Positions 12,601 through 23,909 of a stretch of DNA of 60,000 nt are shown here, piece after piece (positions within the stretch are counted from its first letter, which is position 1; every line of letters begins with the position of its first letter). Origin of the DNA: Membranipora membranacea (Eukaryota > Bryozoa > Gymnolaemata > Cheilostomatida > Membraniporidae); the NCBI GenBank assembly GCA_914767715.1, contig OU612069.1, positions 23,125,387 through 23,185,386 on the forward strand, read 5' to 3'. The position numbers and the translations under genes are program-made. Under the pieces are notes generated by a model. The model searched no databases. It was not told the DNA's origin and worked only from the letters and a program-made list of their open reading frames with translations.

Positions 12601-15600
12601 GCTGGTATCGTGACTTCCTTAAAAGGGAAGTGAATGGTTCGTTAACAGTGTATGCATAAGGAAACTTGGGTTCATCATCTTTTAGGACCACTATGGAATG
12701 TTGATCATGTAGGGCCCAAAAATAATATTATAACCATATATATATATGACACAAGGGCATAGCACAGATTTAAAACTCAGTGTCTGTACTTTTTATGTCA
12801 TGCAACATAACGGTTTTTGTGAGATTTGTATTGATATGTACCTTCGAAAGTTTAGCTGACTGCTTCAAAGATCATTGACCAGTTTTTACACACATTGCTT
12901 GTAGATATTTGATCGTCAGGCCTGTGGGATGCCTCCTCCGGTTGGTCGATCATCTCGTACTAAAAGACGAAGCAGAACTAGAGACAGGCAGAGATCATCA
13001 GCAGCTCCTCATTCCATGGGCAAACAAATCAAACTCAATGATCTTGTCAGGTGAGAAATCTTTTTAATAATATAGTTTATCCAATGATGTCACTTGGCGT
13101 CCAGTATACAAGATTAAATTATGTTACATTCTCGGACCGCATCTAAGGGTTGTGACGAGGAGGCATGTTTTCTCAAGTAGCTGCGATAGAACCCCAATTG
13201 AGAGTGATAGACTGTAGTTTGACAATTAGATCCATGTCTGTAATATTCCAGCTTGTAATTATGATATAGGATTTCAAAATATATAAGAGCTGTCTAAAAA
13301 TTGATCTCCGTCCGTGATCTTCTTTGCCCTTATTTCTACAATTCGTTTTTAGTGATATTAAGAGTAAGATGAGGCAAATCAGAGCAGTTTGGTCTGAATT
13401 ACCCACCTCTATGTGCAGCGGAAGGCAGACAGCTGCCAAAGACTCTTCTCAGTGCTGGAATGGGGATAATGAGGCCAGGTCAGTAGCTATTCAACCAGTA
13501 AATGACTTTTTGTATTTGATTTTCAAGCCGAGGAAGAGCTCGGTCTCTTTGGGTCAATGTCCAGAAGAGGAATACATTCAAGGGTGCTGGGGGCTGGAAC
13601 AAGTATAATCTTGAAAGCAATACCCAAGTTTGATTGTTCCAGCCCCCATTACTAATTGTTTCACAAATATACGTATCATGGAAATTTTGTAACCAAGACT
13701 ATCCTGTCATGTAACTCCTTCATTCTCATACCAATAAGCGGAGCTGAGTCAAATATCTTCTTTTTTTAAACTTTATTGGCATACCTTTCATTCAATGGGA
13801 ATGTTAAATTCAAAATCAGTCATTGAGAAAAAAATGGGAAAAAAATGAAGAAATTACAATCTTTGATTGCTTTGTTACAGATACAGTAAGGTAGAGGTAG
13901 GCTTCTTTTTTTAAACTTTATTGGCATACCTTTCATTCAATGGGAATGTTAAATTCAAAATCAGTCATTGAGAAAAAAATGGGAAAAAAATGAAGAAATT
14001 ACAATCTTTGATTGCTTTGTTACAGATACAGTAAGGTAGAGGTAGGCTACGGACTCAGAGCCAATCAGAACAACCCTGAGGTGAGGCTGACCAACAGAAA
14101 CACCAACCCTCTTATCACAGAGCAGATGGCTGAGCTAAACAAGGCAACCCGACATCTCAACAACGCCAAACTCGGCATCAATGTCGATTGGCTTGACTTT
14201 GATGGTGAGTTCTCACTGGAAATGTTACGATTATTGTTACAATCATAGACTAGATAATTACAGTACCTATAGCTTGTAGGCACACTGCGCTGGTACTAGC
14301 TTAGTACTTCCGTAGTTTGCGTATTGTAAGTATGGATTTATCCCATACGGCAATCTACTTCCCTATGTCACTAAACCATTAACTGTCCCATCCTCTTACT
14401 CGGCACCAGCAAAGGAATGGCTGCTCAAAAGCAAGCAACAGGGAACTTTCAGCCGAACATTTAATATGTGAATTATTATGGTTATGGATATGCTCAAAAT
14501 CCCTGTTGCCAGCTGTTGAGTAATCAAGCTATCGTCAATGGCAAAAAATACCCAGGGGATGTCCTCCTAATGGACAGAGGTGGACAACTCTTGAAAAGCA
14601 CAAACATTCCTTGCACTCCATGTAAAACAGCATGTATATGTCTCAATATGTACTCCCTCTATATCATTTGGTAAACAAGCAAAGGCTTTTAGTGAGTCTA
14701 TTATTCGATTTTGTATTGTATGACAGTGATTTGTGTCGTATAATTGTTGTTAATGTTTTCCCTTGCAGTTACACTCCTCCCCGAAGGTAAAGGTTTTTTC
14801 TCTCCACTGTATTTTGTATGCTTTACCGCTACTACATTTATATATATTATAAATATATTTTTGAATATCTCTTGACTAAAAAAAACTTTGTAATAGCTGA
14901 TAGCTAATTTTATGCCTCTCACAACAACCTAACAGCTTGCTATCAGTTTGATAACTCTTCTAGATGTCCAGATTAATTAGCACGTTCAACATTTAACTAC
15001 TCGTACTACTACAGTACTACTACATTACTACAGCAGTACTACTACAGTATACTACAGTACTACTACAGTATACTACAGTACTACTACAGTAATACTACAG
15101 TACTACTACAGTACTACTACAGTACTACTACAGTACTACTACTACTACTTTGTTTTAGTATGTTGTCATAAACAGGCTACAGAATCTTATACAATGATGA
15201 GTTTTTGGTAGTCGGAGAAGACAGAGCGATTTGTTGACCAAGAAATCCATAAGTGCTGAGAGCATTGATGAGATTTTTGACAGCAGATCGCTTTGTACCT
15301 GAAGCTAGTTTGCCCTAAACAAGATGAGTGTGTGGTTGACAAAAAAACGGCATGTCTGACCCAAATTCAAACAATTTCTTGTCTGTGGTTTCTACTACTG
15401 CTGTTTGGAAAGATTGGAGAAACATTAAGCATGGTGTGATTTTATGAAAATAGTAGGGTACTATTAAAAATGACCATCAGTAGACATATTGGATTCCCAC
15501 TCGCTCACAAAATCTAAGACTTGTGTTCCTTTTCTGTTATAGTTTCTCTGACAGAGAACCAGCCACAGACCACCAGTGGAGGAGAAGCAGGAGGAGTTAC

Positions 15601-18314
15601 CACAGCCAGTACTGGTATTCCTATGAGAGGCAGAACTGACAATGCAGACATTAAGTGAGTATGATAACCTTCTACAGCAGGGAGGGTTGGAGGGTATCCC
15701 CCTCTCCCTGCTTCTACAGCTAATGAACAGTTTTATTTTGGATGGAAGTGACCTCCTCATATACCCTTTCGTCACACCAATAATCAAAAGTCGAAATAGT
15801 TTTCCGCTTCAATTTGTCAAATTTTATCATCATGAGACAATGGATTGTTTCCTGTATGTGTCTACCAGTTGATGTATCTTCATTATTACACAATCACAAC
15901 GTATGTCTACTCGGAAGCTAAGATTAAAACTTCCGTTTGGACAACCTGGAATTTAAAATGTTGATCCTAGTGGAAAGACATGATTATAGTACTAGTATTT
16001 ACTATGCCAAAATCTGCTCATTTCATAGCTTCAAATTTTGAACTCAAATTATGATCTTTAGCAGTACAGTGGTAATTAACTACCACTTGGCGTACCATTC
16101 AGAAGTCATACGTTGAGTTATTGAGCAGAATTATATGAGGTGCTAGACTTTGCATCCAAGCTTCAATGATTTGAAAAGTATGATGAAAACCTAGACACAT
16201 TAGTTAAAATTTCTTTTCGCTATCAAAAACTCCATAAGCAACTAGATCCAATACCCAAAATGCAACTTTAAAATTTACTGGAATTTTTCACTTCGTTGTA
16301 AGAATGCATTGCAAAGTTTGCTTGTTTCATAAATCCTTTATATTTTTGTAATATATGCGATTCAAAATTATTGTCTGTATTGCAAACTGAACATTTTATC
16401 ATGTACCTCCTTCTCAAAGCTGTTTTTTTTTAAGTTCCAAAATACCATTTCATACCATTTTGAAAGATTTTGAAAGATCTGCAAGACTCAAAAACATGAC
16501 AAATCATAATTTATATCTTGATGTCTTATTTTAACAATATATAACCATAGCCATTTTATGTTTATAAACTTTATCTATGTTTTGCTTTTTTCCTAGTCCA
16601 ATTATTAATTATTGTACATATTAGATTTTATCAGACTCGTAATGTCGAATTCATAAAGTTACAAGTTACCCACAGGTTACCCAAAACAGATTCTTTGTTG
16701 TTGTCTGAACACTTTTAAGAAAACCTCTATGAATAGATAAACTGCAACTGAAATTCCAAGTTCTACATGCTTCTATTGTCATGTTTTCAGACTTTCTGGT
16801 GGATCCTCTGATGATGTAGTGGAGATCAGCTCTGGATCTGGAGATCTGAATACAGAAGAAGTAACAGTTGACCAGGACACAGAGGGAGGAGATGATAGAG
16901 ACGACGGTTACCTTGTGAACACGGGGAGTAACAGGGATCCAGGCTCAGGCTGGGATAGTAACATCGTTGTCATAGCTCCTATAGTGTAAGTGATTCAAGA
17001 ATACTATCAGACATCTGTTTATTTTTAAATTACAGACCATTAGTGAAGTTACGGTCAAACTTTTTTCTGCAAGCAGTCTACGTTTTTTATAATTAGATAT
17101 GTTTATGTTATAAAGGGGCAATAATATAATGTTTGAATCACAATCAAAACAAGAGTTGTCACTATGGTGATCAGTTTTCTTTGCTGCACTACCATCGCTC
17201 TGGTACCAGTATTGTTCACCGTAGGATACAGGCCTCCTTGGCAGATTGTGGTCAACCTCTTATATTTCCTGTCATCGATTATCTGTTGCTGTTTATTTGG
17301 TTTGTCCTCATTCCAAATGCTCCATCTCAATCACTTGACAGGGAGAAACTCCTAATGCAGGCAAGCTGGACCACACTTAGTCTATAATTTCATTCACTAT
17401 TACCTAGGAAAGCTCAGGCTAACAATACATAATGCATATAAATATAAAGTATGCCAGAATCATTATTATTATTACCAGACCCATAATAGATCAGCTGTGA
17501 CAACTCAAAAACATAGGTGATCTCTTCCCTTTAATGTCTCTGAACGGCTTTTATTATATGTTTCAACTCTATTCTACAGTAAAAAGCCCAGACCTAATGG
17601 TAACAGGCAGAGCGGGGACAGAGAGAAGAAACCTGAGAGTTCTGGTTCAGACGAAGTAGAAGGCTCTGGCAGATATATAGATACAGAAGACAATAAACCT
17701 ATAGCTATACCAATTAAACCATCAAAAAATAAACCGGATTATCAGAACGGCAGACATGCAACGGTAGGCATATGTTTTATATGATTTCTTAATTATTTTG
17801 GAAAAATAAAATAATAAATGATCAATCCATCAGATACCTGAAATATGAAAAATAATAACTGAATTTTCTTGTTAGGCGATCAGAATACTTGTTCATGTAA
17901 TTAAGGAGTTTGGTAGTTGGAACTTTGGAGTGCCATTTCAAACGTGAGGAATACACCAGTAGGCCTAATGAAATTGTTACTCTCCACCTTTATGTCCAAT
18001 TTTAATAACATATATATAACTTTGTTTTTCAGGGCAATGATTTATATCCGGAGGGTAGTGGAGACACCCGCTTCACATTCACAGATGATGAAGATGAGAT
18101 CATCAAGCTAAGTGGAGGCGGAGCCAAATATCCCAGCGAAACTAGAGTTATAAACGTAAATGACTATGAACGCAGAGTGGATATAGCTACTGTAGAAACA
18201 ACAACTCCAAAATCATCAGCAAATTCTAGATTTATAATTCAAGGCAGCTATAGCAGCTTAATACTGTTGAGCGCTGTGACTTTAATGCATATTATCCACA
18301 ATGCAGTTTCGTGA
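447..18314 (+). CDS. Glypican (heparan sulphate proteoglycan core protein), 5' end outside window
   Basis: Glypicans are GPI-anchored cell-surface proteoglycans that tune Wnt, Hedgehog, FGF and BMP signals. Thirteen GT-AG exons, listed separately, join in one frame to 691 codons plus stop. Visible family marks are the CSHGYTCC start of the cysteine-rich domain, FVAARTFVQGL, CYEYCENVMRGCLA, CWNG and NNPEV. Thirteen of the usual fourteen cysteines are present; the other should be in the missing upstream exon. A basic run, RTKRR, sits where glypicans are cut by furin-like proteases. The C-terminal region carries several Ser-Gly sites in acidic context for glycosaminoglycan chains, then a hydrophobic GPI signal. 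The order resembles the GPC1/2/4/6 (dally-like) branch more than GPC3/5, but this was judged by eye. The Ser/Gly-rich tail is longer than usual, because vertebrate glypicans are about 550-580 residues in total. Intron sizes run from about 0.2 to 9.1 kb. Confidence 0.93.
636..756 (-). repeat. Partial copy of GTCCCAGA-type MITE
   Basis: Contains fragments of the element seen complete at 21706-22096 and 58414-58780, including the terminal CTGGGACAACGTGGACCAGC. Only part of the element is present and it is strongly diverged. Confidence 0.5.
1501..1590. mobile_element. 90-bp foldback MITE with 9-bp target-site duplication
   Basis: The element starts TAGCCTTGT and ends ACAAGGCTA, and the two ends stay complementary for about 30 bp around a G-rich/C-rich middle. 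It is flanked on both sides by GGTTATTGC, a 9-bp direct repeat that fits target-site duplication. It is non-autonomous, with no coding capacity. A TSD of 8-9 bp suggests a hAT- or Mutator-type transposase in trans; the superfamily is inference. Confidence 0.75.
9704..9873 (+). CDS. Glypican exon: helical core
   Basis: Acceptor TTTCGTAG and phase-1 start. Encodes EFFLNLLEMGQRELDVMF, then a YKGGDISL segment equivalent to the YYRGANLHLEE region of vertebrate glypicans. Ends in phase 0 at ACACA/GTAAGT. The same frame stays open upstream of the acceptor by chance. Confidence 0.9.
11066..11177 (+). CDS. Glypican exon: FFKDVFLRMF segment
   Basis: Phase-0 start after TTATTCCAG. Encodes the loop with a single conserved cysteine (AYLRCVEV) and DELKPFG, matching the LDCLGKQAEALRPFG region of human glypicans. 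Ends in phase 1. Confidence 0.9.
11399..11508 (+). CDS. Glypican exon: FVAARTFVQGL segment
   Basis: Encodes RQAFVAARTFVQGLAIG, one of the most conserved glypican blocks (human FVAARSFVQGL). Phase 1 to phase 0. Confidence 0.93.
11690..11790 (+). repeat. Degenerate copy of the GATCAAAC foldback family
   Basis: The right part (GTGGAGAGGAGCAACTCC followed by TTGCAGGCAAAAAAGATCAAA) resembles the right arms of the elements at 34986-35086 and 39331-39457. The left arm is poorly preserved. Confidence 0.35.
11880..12045 (+). CDS. Glypican exon: six-cysteine block
   Basis: Encodes ESCSEAYTKQSFCGVCQGL and then CYEYCENVMRGCLAHH, with six of the conserved cysteines in family order. Starts in phase 0 and ends in phase 1. 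Confidence 0.95.
12384..12520 (+). CDS. Glypican exon: MNGLAERLEGG helix
   Basis: Encodes the helical segment after the six-cysteine block (AMNGLAERLEGGGSFNIEVV), equivalent to the DSMVLITDKFWG...VESVIGSV region. Phase 1 to phase 0; GTAAGC donor. Confidence 0.88.
12905..13050 (+). CDS. Glypican exon: conserved Cys and furin-like site
   Basis: Encodes FDRQACGMPPPVG and then a basic run SRTKRRSRTRDRQR, where glypicans are cleaved into two disulphide-linked subunits by furin-like convertases. Ends in phase 2. Confidence 0.9.
13353..13478 (+). CDS. Glypican exon: SELPTSMC / QCWNG
   Basis: Encodes VWSELPTSMC and DSSQCWNGDN, matching human FWISLPGTLC and DDRCWNG with the last two conserved cysteines. 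Phase 2 at both ends. Confidence 0.93.
13589..13647. repeat. Intronic hairpin, 14-bp stem
   Basis: GGGGGCTGGAACAA at 13589-13602 is exactly complementary to TTGTTCCAGCCCCC at 13634-13647, with a 31-nt loop. Either a small foldback insertion or an RNA hairpin in the intron. Confidence 0.6.
13757..14046 (+). repeat. 145-bp tandem duplication covering a splice acceptor and exon start
   Basis: Two copies of a 145-bp unit, 13757-13901 and 13902-14046, appear essentially identical. Each carries the last part of the intron, a TTTGTTACAG acceptor and the first 21 nt of the next glypican exon. The second acceptor (exon from 14026) gives the conserved protein. The first (13881) reads eleven residues, through RYSKVEVG, into a TAA. 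Confidence 0.9.
14026..14204 (+). CDS. Glypican exon: NNPEV segment
   Basis: Encodes VGYGLRANQNNPEVRLTN and a helix ending in VDWLDFDG, parallel to human GDGLANQINNPEVEVDITK and NDVDFQD. Uses the downstream copy of a duplicated acceptor. Ends in phase 1. Confidence 0.92.
14769..14786 (+). CDS. Possible 18-nt glypican microexon
   Basis: A stretch of 18 nt lies between a good acceptor (TTTCCCTTGCAG) and a donor (AAG/GTAAAG). It would add six residues, around VTLLPEG, without disturbing the phase-1 frame between the exons at 14026 and 15543. Skipping it is equally in frame, so it may be alternative or accidental. Confidence 0.35.
14995..15150 (+). repeat. TAC-rich tandem repeat
   Basis: About 150 bp of imperfect repeats of TACTACTACAG-like units in a glypican intron. 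Each unit contains CTACAG, which resembles a 3' splice acceptor. Confidence 0.85.
15543..15654 (+). CDS. Glypican exon: Thr/Ser/Gly-rich linker
   Basis: Encodes VSLTENQPQTTSGGEAGG and a Thr-rich continuation. This lies between the helical core and the membrane and is not conserved in sequence. Phases 1 to 2 fit both neighbours. Confidence 0.82.
16791..16985 (+). CDS. Glypican exon: glycosaminoglycan attachment region
   Basis: Encodes EISSGSGDLN, EEVTVDQDTEGGDD and RDPGSGWD. Ser-Gly repeats in acidic surroundings are typical heparan-sulphate attachment sites of glypicans. Confidence 0.88.
17580..17763 (+). CDS. Glypican exon: second acidic Ser-Gly region
   Basis: Starts with one codon-completing base after TTCTACAG. 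Encodes a charged linker with ESSGSDEVEGSGRY and PIKPSKNKP, and ends in phase 0 at ACG/GTAGGC. Confidence 0.82.
18033..18314 (+). CDS. Glypican terminal exon: Ser-Gly site and GPI signal
   Basis: Encodes DLYPEGSGDTRFTF, a further linker, then a C-terminal hydrophobic stretch of about 20 residues (SSLILLSAVTLMHII) ending at TGA. No basic cytoplasmic tail follows, so this looks like a GPI-anchor signal rather than a transmembrane domain. Confidence 0.9.
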   Translation, partial: GNDLYPEGSGDTRFTFTDDEDEIIKLSGGGAKYPSETRVINVNDYERRVDIATVETTTPKSSANSRFIIQGSYSSLILLSAVTLMHIIHNAVS

Positions 18315-19021
18315 TGAGATGAGTCCATGACGGATATGTCCCATGTTTATGCAGCAGGGTCAGGGTCAAGTTGATTCCTCGACCCAACTTATCTTTCTAT
18401 ACATTCAACTGTGCTCTCAAGATTTAGAGCAATGTCTGTCAAACATTTTTATGACATGAAGTGAAATTTTCTTGTCTGCGCTGACAGTTTGACCATGGGG
18501 CTTTTAATCACCCTTCAGCAATGAATGAATTAATACAAACATGACTCTTTTCATTGAAAGCAAATAATTTAATACGCATCACCAGAACATTTTAAATGAG
18601 TTTCACTTTTATTAGCTATTCAATTTTACCTACAACACAGGCTTAAACCATATTTGTGATAGCTGATTTTTTTTTAGCCTGAGTGACCAAAAAAGACTCT
18701 GCGCAGAATCTCCTGCGCTTGTATTTAGTGTTTGTTGTCTTTTTGATGATGTTAAAAAAGTAAACAATTATTCCAAGAGTTGGTATTTATTATACACTGC
18801 CAGCCGACCCTTACCCTCGCATAAAATCTCACCTAAGTCTGTAGATCTTACTTAATACGCAGGGTAACTTTACATGTTATTTAATAATAATAATGATGTA
18901 TTTATTATTGTATTCATATTTTTATTGCAAGCAATCTGCATTCTGTACCCCCCTATTATTTTCCAAGTCGGTTGAGAGCATGACGTTTTAGTATTGTTAT
19001 CGATTGTAATGAACACAACAA

Positions 19022-19027
19022 AATAAA
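19022..19027 (+). promoter_or_regulatory. Polyadenylation signal of the glypican gene
   Basis: AATAAA about 710 nt after the glypican stop codon, followed by a T-rich stretch. It would give a 3' UTR of about 0.7 kb. Confidence 0.6.
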
Positions 19028-19193
19028 GTTGCATATATTTTGTCATTAGCTGCTCTGCATAGGTGTGCTTCTACAAGCGCTGCTCTACTCCACCTGGGCT
19101 TTCCTCAATGTCAAGTCAAGTGAACAAATATGACATGCCAGGGGGGTCTTTGAATTAAAAACAGCCAAAATTGCATTTAGTGAATGGATGAGA

Positions 19194-19226
19194 CCTAACC
19201 TTGTGACCTTGTGACCTTGTGACCTT
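19194..19226 (+). repeat. Short tandem repeat, CTTGTGAC units
   Basis: Four copies in a row of an 8-bp unit (CTTGTGAC), at the edge of the MITE copy that follows. Confidence 0.7.
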
Positions 19227-19239
19227 GTCACGAGGCCAT

Positions 19240-19432
19240 GTGAAAGGCTAGGTTAGACCTGCTAGGGTATCGCTCAAAAATCACTCATTCAGTGATGGAA
19301 CTATATAAATCTTGAGTGAGCGATTTCGGAACAAATTTTTAAGACCAAGTCAGGGATAATTTTGAGTGATATGATAGTGATAATTTGCTTTCGTAAAGCA
19401 TCACTCATTCTATGTGAAAGACCCCCTTTGGG
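19240..19432 (-). mobile_element. MITE (GGGGGTCTTTCA family), minus orientation
   Basis: Its reverse complement aligns along nearly its whole length with 35604-35845: the start GGGGGTCTTTCA, then TATCACTAT, CGCTCAAAATTA-like, TATATAGTTCC and CTAGCAGGT blocks come in the same order. Non-coding. Confidence 0.65.
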
Positions 19433-21705
19433 TATTTGATTGATCTGTTATATATATATATATGGTGTTCATGGGTAAAACATTGCATCTTATGAATCAT
19501 TTGTCAGCCCTGTTTAATTTACGGTTGGCTGTTTAAATAGAGCCATTCTGTTGGGGCTGTCAATCTTTTCGCAGTTCAATACTCTTGTTGAAAAAAGGAG
19601 CCAAGTAAAGTAAAGTGAATTCAAGTCTTAGCAAGCTCAAGTCCTCAAGCCCCTCTGACTTTCGGACACATCTGAAAAATTTTCTAACATGTAGATGGTA
19701 TATAGAATGGTACAATTGTTACAGCCTCATCAACTGCCGCTTTACCATATCAAACAAATAAGTGTGACGAGGCTTCACAATAGGACTTTTTTATACTGTT
19801 TATGCTAGAAATTTAGTTCGATAAAATAAAAGAGTTTCGCGTTATTGTCAATGAAAGCAAATTAAATAGCAAGGACTCAGCCAGATAGTCTGAAGACTGG
19901 AGCGAACGCTGTCCCGATGGACACCCATAAAGCACAAGCTGATAAGTCGAAGAACGAGTCAACACTGTCTCTGTCGAGCAAAGAACAAAAGGTGCTCACC
20001 CAGACCAAACATGGGACTGTTCACACATCCTGTCCAATCTTCCAACAGCTAACGATGGTACAGTTTCACAACTGTGTACAACAGGGACTTCCCACTCCTG
20101 TTGCTGTTAGCTTGCATTGTTTTTAGGGCTTCTGATCTTGTAGCATGGTTATGGTCTGGCAAAAGTCGTAAAATTTCTTCGGTTGGATGTGTTTTTAAAA
20201 ATAACTTTAATAATCTATATTCAATAATAAATTTTAAAGGCATAGTTTTAGATTTTTCAAAATATTTGGAAACATGTTCCCCAGGTTTTACACGAAAATG
20301 ACACTCAATGCAGCTTTTTGTAAAATTTATATGACTTTAAATATTTGTTTCACAAGCATGGCGGCCCAGAACACAATGTATTAATATTACGTATATGTAG
20401 CCCATAACCATAACAATATAAGATCTTGACTTGTGACTTGGCAATAATTAATCTGGCAATCAGCTTTGCAGTGTCATTCAAATAGAACACATACAAAATG
20501 GGCCGCAACTGGACCTCAACGTAAAGTACTTATCTAGATGTCTGACACTCAACACACATAGTAAATAACATAGTGTTAGTCTTTAAAGCAAAAGAATTTG
20601 CAGCAGTTGTTATTGGGACTTCTATCGGCCAAAAGCATTGCAGAAGCACCCATCCCAACAAGCTGTGGTACTCTGATGATATAAGTAATAACTCTAATAA
20701 TGTAATTGTAAACTGGTAATAAATACCAATCTTGAGCTAAAGTGAGTGAGTCTAGTTGGTACACTGATATAGCATTATTGGAAGTCTGACAATGTTTATA
20801 TTCAGTGGTTTAAGTGGACTTTATTCTTTATTCTCTGGGTTGAAAATCGTTTCGAGAATTTTTTGCAATTTCTAGATCAAATTATACAGAAATATGGATC
20901 TGTAATAGTATGATTGATATCTGGTCAAAAGAGACAAATTGACACTGTTTTTGAACAGAATCCAGTGGGAACTGTGTTCCCCCTCTATAATTTTTTTTGA
21001 GAACTCAGTTCACTAGTTCCCACTCACTCAGAACACTGGTTGTATTAGTTGGGTCAGGACCTTGAGTTCACTAAAATTTGGTCACAAAATGATCTCACTG
21101 TGGATAGAAAATTATATATTACTGTAAACATTATTAGTTCTAATCTGTTCAAACTATACAGACCGTTTCAAATTGCCCCTTTTACCAGGATCTCTGAGCT
21201 ACATCGACATTAATCCGAGTCGCTCAACTTATTTGATTGTTACTTCCTATATTTTTCAAACTGTGAGTATCCGTCTTATTATGAGAATAATTTATTCTGA
21301 TGTGATAACCAAATAATACTATTATTCATCAATCTTATTCTTAATTTTGAAATTTTCCAAACAAGTTGCATTATCATTTTTCCTCCTCCTTTCCCCTCTT
21401 AAGTTTTGCCGTGATTACTTTATCACTCTATGACAACCATTCAAGCAGAATGATATAGTCTGACCAAAAATTGGTGCATTGTGAAAGTTATGAAACCAAT
21501 AAATTCTGATCTCGCTATTAAACGTGCTGTTTTTTCCTCACTGATCGCGTCATTAGTGATAGATGCGACATCTATTATAGACTCGGAAGGACACGTTTGT
21601 GATAATTTCCTCTTGTGTCAAAATGTTCACAATCAAACTCTCTAACTCTTTATCAACTGTCCAGACTATGAGCTGTGAGGTCAGTGTGTGTGGGGGTACG
21701 AGCCT

Positions 21706-22096
21706 GGCTGGTGCAAATTGTCCCAGATAGCCATCCCAGATAGCCATCCCAGTCAATGTGAACATGAAAATGACACAACCCCAGTCTGTCTGGGTCAATA
21801 TGGGACGACAGTATCTGAAAAGTTTGTAAGTGTCTAACTTTCCTGATACTGTCTCAGATGTACCCAGACTCATTTTGCATCTGGGTATTATGTGGACACA
21901 ACATCATGTTGATCTGGGACCATCTGGGACTATTTGGGACAATCCTAGACAATGTGAACATTATCCCTGCACTATCCCAGACGAAAACCTATTGCCAGTC
22001 TGAAATGAGTTTTACAACGTGACAATTAAACTGGACCATCTGGGATAAGCATCTTGGATTGCATCCTTATGTCATCTGGGACAATGTTGACCACAC
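21706..22096. mobile_element. MITE with GTCCCAGA terminal inverted repeats, copy 1
   Basis: About 390 bp. The left end reads TGGTGCAAATTGTCCCAGA; the right end, inverted, reads TGGTCAACATTGTCCCAGA. The inside is full of diverged CCCAGA/TCTGGG words. It matches 58414-58780 throughout, in the same orientation. A shared minus-strand open frame is an accident of the repeat. Confidence 0.8.
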
Positions 22097-23909
22097 TTGA
22101 AAAATACAACTGTTTAGAAAAACAGCCAGTTGATGCACATAGCTAAAATTGTGATCGGCAATAAATTCTTTCGACCGACCATGTCCTAGCGCTTTGTCCT
22201 CAGGACAGGCAGACAGCTGGACAAAAGAATTAGTTAGATTATTCACTCGACACTCATTGAAAGGGTTTGCCGGAGCCCTGTCATGTTTAAAAAACGTTTC
22301 CTGGGCCTCATATCAGCTTCTTACAATATCATTGCATGAATGGCACCAGACTGTTTTATTTTCTGCAGGGAGTTTTCCGCAGGTGGACAAAGAAAGTAGT
22401 TTTGGTTATTCAATTGACATCTGAAGGGATTGCCAAAGCCCTCTCAACAGCACTATATTCGTTTCAGGATGGGAAGGTTGAAAGAAAACATGTATATAAG
22501 CAAAAACTAGATAAAATAAAACAATCCTGAGTGAATAACAATCGTTTGGTAAAAGAATGATGGCAGATTGGTCACTATTGATTAGATGTAATGTCATTTC
22601 ATACTATTATCATCTCCACATGACATCCAAAGATTCCTTTGCATTTCTTTACAGCAGCTTGCCACCTTTATCATATTGAAATCATGTAGATAGTTTACCA
22701 ATAGTTGATCGGTCACCAATGGGCTCAAACATAATAAACTTACTCTAGAAGAAATCAACTCCTGATGAGAGGAGACTGCTTCTTGTCCAGCCAAGAGAGA
22801 TTTCAATCGATATAGGTAAATAGTTTCCGAATTTTAACATCGTCATCAAGGTTCGTTGAAACTGTTTAAGAATTGCACACAATTTATTTAAGCGGCAAGC
22901 AATGGGTTAATAGATAGAGAGCAAATGCTGTTGCAGAGATGTCATCCTCACCCGTCGACATACTTCAAGAATAATATCAGGGTATCAATTTTATCAAAAA
23001 CATTCTTGCTTTTTGGCGTTCATATATTACGTTTATGTGCTACAATAAATATATTTTCTTATTGGACATATTGTGCGGCTGCACCTGTTGGGGCTGGAAC
23101 AATTGTATGGCCTTTTATCCTTGGCATCAAAAGATAAATTAGAGACGATTCAACGAAGTGCCATCGCCATTGCCTTTTGAGGTCTTATTTTGTAAAACAT
23201 TCTCTAGAATGAAAATTGTCACAATAAAGCATTATAAAAGAATGCATGTCAACCGAGATTTTATTTCTAACTCAGATGAGACAAATATACGAGTTCATTC
23301 TGCATTCCATATTTGCAGGCTTTATTGAGACAGTCAATCAGTATTGAGATGCGGCTGACAAACAGCCACTCAATGATTCATGAGTCATGTTGTTATACCC
23401 ATAAGCTTACAGATACTTATGTATATTAATTTCTGTTGTTTATATTTATACTGTCGAAATTGTAATTATATTGCTATATGTGCTGTCAGTTTTGAGTGGT
23501 TCAGTAGGTAAGTTTGCTGGATGTTAATCATGAGGCATTAATTTGAATTGAAACTTTTAAATCCTCCCAATAACGATACAGCCCACCACAAAACACCGAA
23601 ACAGCTTAAAGTTGCTAGTGTAGAATGTTTTCTGACCACTGCTTATACCATCATGTAAAATCACATAACAGTGCCTGTATTATAAAGTTTTATAAGAAAT
23701 ACGGGCATCACTTTCAATGACGCACTGTACTAAACTCGAGGCTATAGTTTAGCCCTGGTTTACTTTTTGTATTTGTGGAAGTATCATGCATCCTTTTTTC
23801 GCAATGCCTCTGTGTTGGTGTCAGAAATAAGAGCATCAATCAATCAGTTATCCTGGTATGTTATATTTTTACTTTGACTGAATTGGTAACGCTTTTATAA
23901 ACACATATA

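Noticed and set aside
21553-21873. 106-codon minus frame similar to one at 58303-58542 (shared TLTGMAIWDG stretch)
   Set aside because: The similarity comes from both lying in copies of the same non-coding MITE, not from a shared protein.
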